A DNA stretch of 64,000 bases, taken from positions 434,001 through 498,000 of the forward strand of contig NZ_CP054306.1 of assembly GCF_018282115.1 (NCBI RefSeq), in the 5' to 3' direction. The stretch is from Synechocystis sp. PCC 7338. GTDB taxonomy: Bacteria > Cyanobacteriota > Cyanobacteriia > Cyanobacteriales > Microcystaceae. The first letter of the stretch is position 1, and each line of letters starts with the position of its first letter. Positions 57,584-64,000 of the stretch are shown piece by piece. Both the position numbers and the translations under genes were made by a program. The notes under the pieces were generated by a model. The model ran no database searches, was not told the DNA's origin, and saw only the letters and a list, made by a program, of their open reading frames with translations.

Positions 57584-57818
57584 GATCTAAATACCTCCGG
57601 GGATATTTTCTGTAGGAGAAATTGCTTGGGCAAAGGGCCCTGTTGGATATTAAAAAAGTTGACTATTGACTAGCGGGCTAACAGTTAACCAAGTTGACGA
57701 TAATACTAGACACCAGGCCATGGGGACAGTCCCGTCCGTCCCGGTTACTTTTCTTAATAATATCGGCTATTGTCCTCAAAACCAAACAGTTCGGTCCCCT
57801 GCAGTTATTCAATGGGAG

Positions 57819-58163
57819 TTAATAACGGGGAATGGTGGCATCAATCAAACGGGAATAAGCATCAATTCCCCCCACTACGTTTTTAACTTTACTAAAACCT
57901 TGATCCACTAACCAGTGGGCCATTTGGTCTGAACGGATGCCATGGTGACAAAGCACCACAGTTTCCCGGTCAGATTCGTATCGTTCTTGAATGTTATCAG
58001 ACCAGTGGGCAAACTCGCTCAAAGGTAGGGTTTCAAAGCCTGGCAGGGTCGCAATTTCCACCTCATGGGGTTCCCGCACATCAATCAACTGGCGATCGCC
58101 ATTGGGGTGAGCCAACATCAGGGCTAAATCCTGAACAGAAATTTCGATGGGCATGGAAGTCAT
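57819..58163 (-). CDS. Rhodanese-like single-domain sulfurtransferase
   Basis: A rhodanese domain with the active-site loop VLCHHGIRSDQMAHW (Cys in LCHHG) and the start EISVQDLALMLAHPNGDRQL and IDVREPHEVEIA. I start it at ATG 58163; an ATG at 58202 overlaps the SpoIID-like stop and would add 13 residues outside the domain. Single-domain rhodaneses carry persulfide sulfur. Function not determined. Confidence 0.85.
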   Translation of the reverse strand: MTSMPIEISVQDLALMLAHPNGDRQLIDVREPHEVEIATLPGFETLPLSEFAHWSDNIQERYESDRETVVLCHHGIRSDQMAHWLVDQGFSKVKNVVGGIDAYSRLIDATIPRY

Positions 58164-58198
58164 AAGTAATGGGGGGAAATTAGTTGGGAAAAGAGGCA

Positions 58199-59812
58199 TC
58201 AAGGGCGGGGAGTTTGCCCCAGAATTTGCTCATTGAGTTGTCTGATTTGAGTGCCAGGATAATAAAAAGCTAAGATTTGTTCCGCTGACCACCCCAATTG
58301 GGAGAGCTTATAGGAGCCAAATTGACTCATGCCGACCCCATGGCCAAAGCCTCCCCCAACGAAAAAGATGCTTTGGAGTCGCTGGTTGGCATCGTAGGTG
58401 GGTTCCAGGTAGAACAGGGTACTGCGGGGAGGCCCAAAAGCGCTACGGGCTTCGTTTTTAGCCAATTCCACCACACCCTTGTCCGTCAGCACCTCCAGCA
58501 TTAAAATTCTCCCCGATGGCGATCGCCTGGTGACCTTCATATCGTAGATGGTGGTGAAGTCCGCCAAAGGATGGCGCCGGTTGGTCAGATATTTTTTCAG
58601 ATCCTGATTCAACTCCGCCAATGTAGCTGGATAGCGCCAGCGCAAAAACTTCCGCCCCGTTTCGTTAAATCCTTCCTTGAGGTTGATAAATTTACGAAAA
58701 GTTGCTTCATCGGCCAAGCTTTGGCTAGACAAATTCCAAATGGGTTGAGCCGAGTCGATGACCGCTTGCAGATAGGGCCGTTCTTCCCCATTCCAGACAT
58801 CGCTAAACTTGGCTGTCACCCCCCCAGCCGTAGAGGAGTAGAGGGCATCCACCAATTGATTGTTGTAGGTTAAAACTTGCCCCGCCGTTTCCCTAATCGC
58901 CTCATCGGCCCTGGGACTAGTGCCACTTAAGCCGTAGTAAACCTGGCAGTGGGTGGTGGCACACAACTCATAGTCATCGGCGGCAAAACGACGCCGGTTC
59001 TGCAGGGCATAGGTGCGGGCAATAATAGTTTGGGCTTTGGCCGCAGTGGGGGGAGCACCGGGGCCAATTTCATGGGGCACTACACCCCGCAGGTAGGTTT
59101 CCAGCGGTACATGGTTAACCAAGGTGTAATTTCCGTAGGAGTTGGGTTGGAGCTGCAACCAACCGCCATAGACAAATTTTTTCTCCCCTTCCGTAACTTG
59201 AATTTGATTTTTGGTCGCAGTGACGGTCACCCGGTCAGCGGGATAGCTTTGACCATTGATCACCACCATGGCCTGGGGCTTACTGTCCAATAGTACGCTT
59301 TCCAGGTAGGGCAATTGGTAACCCTGCTCTTTTAAATCCGCCAGCAACCAACGGCGCACCAGGGGACTGTCATATACGTCCCTTTTAGCCCACACCTGCC
59401 AACGCCCTGGCTGGGTAACTTCCACTGCAATACCTTGAGCTTGCCAACGGAGGGCATCGTCCTCCGCGGTTTCAAAGGTGGCATGGTCCCCCAGCACCAA
59501 TACTTCCGCCAATTTCCTCGGCACGGCCCGGCGGCTAATGGCAATGGTGCCCTGTTTGCTCTGGAGGGTGACCTTTTCCCCCTGATTATTAACTGCAATA
59601 AAGGTTAAGTCATCGTTGCCCACCCCGCTTATGCTCAGTTGATCCCGGTCTTCGTCCCCAAAGCGTTGCACCACCCCCACCTGGAGCAGAACATCCTTGG
59701 CGAGGCTCGGTAAAGCTCCTCCAGCCACTAAGCCCAGGGCGATGACTAAGCCACCCACACGTTGGACAGCAACCTTCAGTAAGTTACGGGGGGGAGAAAT
59801 AAACATAAACAA
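58199..59812 (-). CDS. SpoIID/LytB-domain amidase-enhancer-like protein
   Basis: A 537-residue exported protein with a signal peptide (QRVGGLVIALGLVAGGALPS-LAK) and the SpoIID domain (about 230-510): VPLETYLRGVVPHEIGPGAP, AKAQTIIARTYALQNRRRF, VYYGLSGTSPRADEAIRETA, STAGGVTAKFSDVWNG and FGHGVGMSQFGSYKLSQLGW. SpoIID proteins act on peptidoglycan as lytic transglycosylases or amidase enhancers. The unusual N-terminal 200 residues contain a beta-rich domain. Cell-wall remodelling is the likely role. Same strand as the rhodanese gene and may be cotranscribed. Confidence 0.88.
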   Translation of the reverse strand: MFMFISPPRNLLKVAVQRVGGLVIALGLVAGGALPSLAKDVLLQVGVVQRFGDEDRDQLSISGVGNDDLTFIAVNNQGEKVTLQSKQGTIAISRRAVPRKLAEVLVLGDHATFETAEDDALRWQAQGIAVEVTQPGRWQVWAKRDVYDSPLVRRWLLADLKEQGYQLPYLESVLLDSKPQAMVVINGQSYPADRVTVTATKNQIQVTEGEKKFVYGGWLQLQPNSYGNYTLVNHVPLETYLRGVVPHEIGPGAPPTAAKAQTIIARTYALQNRRRFAADDYELCATTHCQVYYGLSGTSPRADEAIRETAGQVLTYNNQLVDALYSSTAGGVTAKFSDVWNGEERPYLQAVIDSAQPIWNLSSQSLADEATFRKFINLKEGFNETGRKFLRWRYPATLAELNQDLKKYLTNRRHPLADFTTIYDMKVTRRSPSGRILMLEVLTDKGVVELAKNEARSAFGPPRSTLFYLEPTYDANQRLQSIFFVGGGFGHGVGMSQFGSYKLSQLGWSAEQILAFYYPGTQIRQLNEQILGQTPRP

Positions 59813-60002
59813 TCAACGGCGATCGATATTGGCTAGGGGATCAAAGGCAATCTAGCATCCTAACCTATCATTTTTGCTCCGCTATCTGGGGGGCAGGGGG
59901 ACAGTGGCTAAGGACTAACACCGATCGCCAAAGGGTTTGTGTTATTTTGAGGGAACTGTGTAAACGGCCTCCAGCACCGGCATTTTTCCTCACTTTGTCC
60001 TG

Positions 60003-61538
60003 ATGGAGACTGGGACCGTCAAAGTTTTTCTAGATGGCGATCGATCTATGGCAATGGATTTACCCCTCAGGTTAAGCAATGCTCCCTCATTGGGCCAGGT
60101 TTTCACTCCGGTGAATGTGGCTATTTTGAGTTCCCTCGGTATCCATGGCTTCATTTTGGGCTTGGCTTTACCCCATTGGCAGTGGCAAGAATCCACCGGA
60201 GATAATCTGGCGGACCGCAATCCTGTGGGGGTAATCGAATTAACTCCGGCGGAACAAAGTCGTTTACCGGAAACAGATATTTTTGCCGGCAGTGCCCTGT
60301 TTCCCACTGCTCCCGGTGGTAGTGACCCCGGCACCATTCCTGCCGACCCCAATTTGTCCACTCCCCCCAGTGGCGACTATAACTATTCCTTACCTCCGGG
60401 ACCGGGCATTATGCCACCGCCGCCGGCCATGCCCAATCTGCCGTCTTACCCTAATTTGCCCCCCCTGACCAGCTATGGCAATTTGAGTCGGTTGCCCATT
60501 ACCAATCCCCCCATTCCTTCCCTACCCCAGTTACCTTCCACCAGGCAAATTCCCCGCCCCCCCGGCCTATTTGCTCCCACACCAGACCAGGGAATGAACC
60601 CCCTCGGCCCCAGCCGACCTGATTTTGGTACTTTGCCCCCCTCCCAGGGCACCGGTTTTATTACCAGGGCTCCCCAAGGCGTCAATCCTTCCCAGGAACC
60701 GGGTTTGATGGCGGAGGGAGAAGACACTTCACCGGAAAAACTACGGGAAAATACCTTGGTTTCCATTGCCCAGCAGGGCCAAGCTCTGAAGGCAAAGGAC
60801 ACCATCAACGGAGCTTATCCTCCGATCGCCTGTCGTAATCGCACGGAAGCAACGGTGGTCTATAACGTTTTTCCCGGTGGGCAAAAGGATCTGGTGGGCC
60901 GCTCCCGCTACCCCATTTTTAATCAACTGGCTCAACAAGCGATCGCCAACCGTAGTTATGGTGAACCTACCCAGGTGACGGTTTCCTTTAAGTATGACGC
61001 CGAGATCTGTGGGGGCATAGACCAATTCATTCCCTCCGGTGGAGAAACAAACAATCCATCTGTTCCTGCTCCGGCTGTCCCACCACCTTCTCAAGCTATG
61101 CCGGCCCCCACCGTTAGCCCAGCCCCTGGCATTGCCCCCTCTCCGGAACCACTACGGCCCCGACCAACGACGCCACCGGTTAGTCAGCCCCAAGCTACTC
61201 CAACACCGGCAGTGCGACCTTCCCCCATGCCCGATGCCCCAGCCCCCCGGCGACAACCTGCCACCCCAGCCCCCAGTGCGCCTCCGGCTAATGTGGCTCC
61301 GTCACCTATTCGTTCTGTTCCTGCCCCAGAACCTGCCCCTGCAGTTAGCCCTGCCCCCAGTTCCAGTCAACCTTCTTTGCCGAAAACGAAGGGAGAAATG
61401 TTGCTGCAACAAAATCAGGCTCCATCTATCGTGCCGCCCCAACCCAATGTTGATGCGGGGGAAACAGAAGTAGAAACCCAGAGCCAAGCTCCCAGCTCCA
61501 ATAATGGTTTGCCGGGCCCCATCCAGTCGAAGAAGTAG
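60003..61538 (+). CDS. TonB-like proline-rich protein
   Basis: A 511-residue protein. A short cytosolic head with HIP-bearing DNA is followed by one membrane helix (about 38-58, VNVAILSSLGIHGFILGLAL), then an extended Pro-rich section (about 90-230), a globular domain (about 270-345, YPPIACRNRTEATVVYNVFP) with conserved Cys residues, and a long Pro/Ala-rich tail (about 350-500). The layout resembles TonB energy transducers, but the C-terminal YP-containing domain is inverted in place. No ExbB/ExbD genes adjoin it. ATG 60051 is an alternative start. Confidence 0.65.
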   Translation: METGTVKVFLDGDRSMAMDLPLRLSNAPSLGQVFTPVNVAILSSLGIHGFILGLALPHWQWQESTGDNLADRNPVGVIELTPAEQSRLPETDIFAGSALFPTAPGGSDPGTIPADPNLSTPPSGDYNYSLPPGPGIMPPPPAMPNLPSYPNLPPLTSYGNLSRLPITNPPIPSLPQLPSTRQIPRPPGLFAPTPDQGMNPLGPSRPDFGTLPPSQGTGFITRAPQGVNPSQEPGLMAEGEDTSPEKLRENTLVSIAQQGQALKAKDTINGAYPPIACRNRTEATVVYNVFPGGQKDLVGRSRYPIFNQLAQQAIANRSYGEPTQVTVSFKYDAEICGGIDQFIPSGGETNNPSVPAPAVPPPSQAMPAPTVSPAPGIAPSPEPLRPRPTTPPVSQPQATPTPAVRPSPMPDAPAPRRQPATPAPSAPPANVAPSPIRSVPAPEPAPAVSPAPSSSQPSLPKTKGEMLLQQNQAPSIVPPQPNVDAGETEVETQSQAPSSNNGLPGPIQSKK

Positions 61539-61589
61539 ATTTAATAAGCAAACCACCGAAGAAAGCAATCAAAATTGGCTAGGGCAGCG

Positions 61590-62033
61590 ATGGTGGACTT
61601 AGGACAAGCAGGGGAAAGTTTGGTAGCAGCTTGGCTGGAACAACAGGGGGGAGAAACTCTACAGCAACGCTGGCGATCGCCGTGGGGAGAAATTGATCTG
61701 ATTGCCCATTTTCCGGCAACGATGATGCTGGCTTTTGTAGAGGTGAAAACCCGTAGCGGTGGCAATTGGGATCAAGGCGGCTTACTGGCAGTTAACGCTC
61801 GCAAGCGGGAAAAGATATGGCAGACAGCGAACCATTTCCTTGCTACTCAGCCCCAGTGGTGTGATTTGAACTGTCGGTTTGATGTGGCGATCGTTTTTTG
61901 CCAGGGCCGATCAGGGGACGTGGGGTATGGCGACCTCGGTTTACCGGCCAATTTACAATTGGGTCAAAGCCTGCACTGGCAGGGTCACCGCCTTCGATTA
62001 GAGCAATATTTAACCAATGCTTTTGGATCCTAG
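61590..62033 (+). CDS. YraN/UPF0102 family nuclease-fold protein
   Basis: A 147-residue protein from ATG 61590 with the endonuclease-like fold: LGQAGESLVAAWLEQQGGET, RSPWGEIDLIAHFPATMMLA and FVEVKTRSGG carry the E-x-D and ExK motifs of the PD-(D/E)xK type. The family is widespread and its function is unproven. It follows the TonB-like gene by 51 bases on the same strand. A TTG at 61575 would add five residues. Confidence 0.85.
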   Translation: MVDLGQAGESLVAAWLEQQGGETLQQRWRSPWGEIDLIAHFPATMMLAFVEVKTRSGGNWDQGGLLAVNARKREKIWQTANHFLATQPQWCDLNCRFDVAIVFCQGRSGDVGYGDLGLPANLQLGQSLHWQGHRLRLEQYLTNAFGS

Positions 62034-62065
62034 CAAGAGACGAAGAAAATTAAAACTCAGCTACT

Positions 62066-63307
62066 CTACAAACGCCGTCTGAGATAATCCAAAGCCTGGC
62101 AAGCACTCAGGTGCCTGATCCATTCTCGACTCCGGCGATCGCCAAATCGCAATAAAACATGGCTAGTATGACCACTGGGATCCGCTAGGCCAACGTATAC
62201 GGTGCCAACGGGTTTTTGCTCCGTCCCACCACCCGGGCCAGCAATGCCGGTAATGGCAACGCCCCAGTCCGTACCTAGTCTTTCTTTCACTCCCAGGGCC
62301 ATGGCCTCCGCTGTAGCCTCACTGACGGCTCCGCAATGTTCGATAATTTCTGAATCTACCCCGAGCAGTTTAATTTTCACCTGATTATCGTAGGCAATGA
62401 CTCCGCCCCAAAAGTAGTCGGAACTGCCTGGTTGGTCGGTCAACAGAGCACCTAAGCCACCACCAGTACAGGATTCTGCCACCGCCACCGTTTCTCCCCG
62501 TTGCCGCAATAGGGTTCCTACCACCGACGCAATGGTGTCTTCATCCTCACCGAAATAATCTAAACCGGCGATCGCCTTAATTTGATCCACCACCGGCTCG
62601 ATAATTTCCCGGGCCAGGGCATCGGAGGACGCAGCACAGGAAACCCTCAAACGCACCTCCCCTTTACCTGCGTAGGGAGCCACGGTGGGATTGGTCAAAT
62701 TGAAAAAATCCGTTACTTTCTCCGCCAGGGACGATTCCCCAATGCCCCGAAAGCGAAGTACTCGGCTGTAAATACTAGTTTGTCCCCAGCCCTGACTTCT
62801 GAGGTAGGGCACCGCTACCTCCTGCCACATCTGGTGCATTTCCGAGGGGACTCCAGGGAAAGTCAAAATTAACAAGTCCGGTTGGGGATGCCAAATCATG
62901 CCGGGGGCCGTTCCCGTTTCGTTGGCCAATACTTCTGCCCCCACCGGCAGCAGGGCCTGCTTGCGATTATTAGCCGCCATGGGTCGCCCCGTTTGGGCAA
63001 ATTTTGCCTCAATGTCGGCGATGACAGTAGTGTTTTCCTGCAAAGGAGTCTGGAAAAAATCTGCGATGGTTTCTGTGGTCAGATCGTCCGGCGTCGGCCC
63101 CAAGCCCCCGGTAAAAATGAGAATTTGGGCCCGCTCCCGGGCAATAGCGATCGCCTGTTTGATGCGCTCCGGGTTATCTCCCACCACCGTTTGAAAATAA
63201 TGGGGAATACCAAGACGGGCCAATTCCTTGGCCAGGTATTGACTGTTGCTATTGAGGATTTCCCCTAGCAATAATTCGGTGCCAACACAGATAATTTCAG
63301 CCGCCAT
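62066..63307 (-). CDS. cinA: CinA-like protein / nicotinamide-nucleotide amidase
   Basis: A 413-residue two-domain protein. The N-terminal MoCF-like domain (about 1-170) has GTELLLGEILNSNSQYLAKE and FTGGLGPTPDDLTTETIADF; the C-terminal CinA domain (about 255-410) has VAVAESCTGGGLGALLTDQP and the nucleophile-like Ser in AESCTGG. In other bacteria CinA hydrolyses ADP-ribose and deamidates NMN, in NAD recycling; the historical competence link is indirect. Matches slr0427 from memory. Confidence 0.9.
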   Translation of the reverse strand: MAAEIICVGTELLLGEILNSNSQYLAKELARLGIPHYFQTVVGDNPERIKQAIAIARERAQILIFTGGLGPTPDDLTTETIADFFQTPLQENTTVIADIEAKFAQTGRPMAANNRKQALLPVGAEVLANETGTAPGMIWHPQPDLLILTFPGVPSEMHQMWQEVAVPYLRSQGWGQTSIYSRVLRFRGIGESSLAEKVTDFFNLTNPTVAPYAGKGEVRLRVSCAASSDALAREIIEPVVDQIKAIAGLDYFGEDEDTIASVVGTLLRQRGETVAVAESCTGGGLGALLTDQPGSSDYFWGGVIAYDNQVKIKLLGVDSEIIEHCGAVSEATAEAMALGVKERLGTDWGVAITGIAGPGGGTEQKPVGTVYVGLADPSGHTSHVLLRFGDRRSREWIRHLSACQALDYLRRRL

Positions 63308-63526
63308 GGAATAAGCCTGTCAACAAGTTAACGTCAATGCCGCCTTGCCATGTCCAAAATATTTCTAGGGGATAGGTCAGATTGGATTAATTGGAGCAAA
63401 TTTAAGTGTTTTCATTCAGCTAGGGAATGCTTCAGCAGTCTTAAATTTATATTCCAATATTCCATCCCCCCACTAAAAATCCAGCAACATCTAACCAAAT
63501 TTAGTGGGGCTTGTCCCCTGGAAAAA

Positions 63527-64000
63527 TTAATAGAAATTGGGTTGATGACGAATTAAATTTAAAAACTCTTCCCGGGTTTTTTGTTCATCTTGGAAAGAAC
63601 CAATCATGGCACTGGTAACTGTCCAGGAACCTGGTTTCTGAACGCCGCGCATCACCATACACATGTGGGTTGCTTCCATCACCACCGCTACCCCCCGGGG
63701 ATCGAGAATTTCCTGTACCGCTTCGGCGATCTGCCTGGTGAGACGCTCTTGCACCTGCAAACGACGGGAAAACATTTCTACAATACGAGCCAACTTACTG
63801 AGGCCTACTACTTTTTGATTGGGAATATAGGCCAGGTGAGCCTTACCCATAAAAGGTAACATGTGGTGTTCACACAAACTGAAAAAGTCAATGTCCCGCA
63901 CCAAAACCATTTCATTATGGCCTTCGTCAAAAATGGCCCCATTAACTAATTTTTCTAAGGACTGATCATAGCCTTGGGTCAAAAACTGCATTGCTTCCGC
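63527..64000 (-). CDS. folE: GTP cyclohydrolase I, 3' part
   Basis: The C-terminal 158 or so codons of a type I GTP cyclohydrolase; the start is past the right window edge. The family signature with zinc ligands is complete: [20 protein letters not shown] (Cys and His) and [20 protein letters not shown] (second Cys). The enzyme makes dihydroneopterin triphosphate for folate and pterin synthesis. From memory slr0426, adjacent to cinA. Confidence 0.93.
   Translation of the reverse strand, partial: AEAMQFLTQGYDQSLEKLVNGAIFDEGHNEMVLVRDIDFFSLCEHHMLPFMGKAHLAYIPNQKVVGLSKLARIVEMFSRRLQVQERLTRQIAEAVQEILDPRGVAVVMEATHMCMVMRGVQKPGSWTVTSAMIGSFQDEQKTREEFLNLIRHQPNFY

Noticed and set aside
63350-63556. 68-codon plus-strand frame between cinA and folE
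   Set aside because: No motif, partly antisense to folE, and codon use not like the neighbours.

Overview
The window is chromosomal DNA of a cyanobacterium, almost certainly Synechocystis sp. PCC 6803 or a very close relative. The palindrome GGCGATCGCC (HIP1) recurs about once per kilobase. The genes include cyanobacterial markers: the variable subunit of ferredoxin-thioredoxin reductase, the NDH-1 subunit NdhS, the group 2 sigma factor SigC, a small RRM protein, DHNA-CoA thioesterase and YggT/Ycf19. Many proteins match PCC 6803 proteins in length and order as I remember them; locus tags quoted below are recollections, not search results.

Layout. 0-1.5 kb: the 5' part of pilC and a complete pilT (type IV pilus, minus strand). 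1.9-6.6 kb: a membrane-fusion lipoprotein and its RND pump. 6.9-11.2 kb: an intact VapBC-like module, a DUF2283-like relic, clpB (minus), then a graveyard of toxin-antitoxin fragments including a MazF/PemK stub. 11.3-13.8 kb: pyrH-frr and the amino-acid permease gene natC. 13.8-21.8 kb: a DUF3153 lipoprotein, a saccharopine-dehydrogenase-like protein, a large GH9 endoglucanase with two CBM2 modules, a TPR protein and a PmbA/TldE protein.

21.8-27.9 kb is an accessory island. It is AT-rich, lacks HIP1 between about 22.06 and 28.37 kb, and is bracketed by a decayed copy of the 3' end of metH on the left and the real metH 3' end on the right, both in the same orientation. It carries a Uma2-type nuclease-fold protein, a large NACHT-like STAND ATPase (about 1,320 residues) broken by a one-base frameshift, a broken VapBC pair, and an intact HicAB pair. 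This is the likeliest defence-related region of the window.

27.9-41.7 kb: metH, yidD, a GNAT protein, a DUF2839 protein, a histidine kinase, an unknown protein, ftrV, a parvulin-type PPIase, a kinase fusion, gltX and the DHNA-CoA thioesterase. 41.9-47.5 kb: a membrane-fusion lipoprotein, a MITE-like repeat, an SbmA/ABCD-type ABC transporter, ndhS, a pentapeptide-TPR protein and a YggT protein. 47.6-53.4 kb: an HdrB/SdhE-like CCG protein, an FHA-winged-helix regulator, sigC, a class II amidotransferase and a DUF4912 protein. 53.5-64 kb: a membrane-anchored PLD-helix-hairpin-helix (ComEA-like) protein, two lipoproteins, rpiA, an RRM protein, a rhodanese, a SpoIID-like protein, a TonB-like proline-rich protein, a YraN protein, cinA and the 3' part of folE.

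Themes: type IV pilus and DNA uptake (pilC, pilT, the ComEA-like protein; cinA by name only), envelope export and cell-wall proteins, and two foci of toxin-antitoxin turnover. I saw no rRNA, tRNA, CRISPR array or intact transposase gene.
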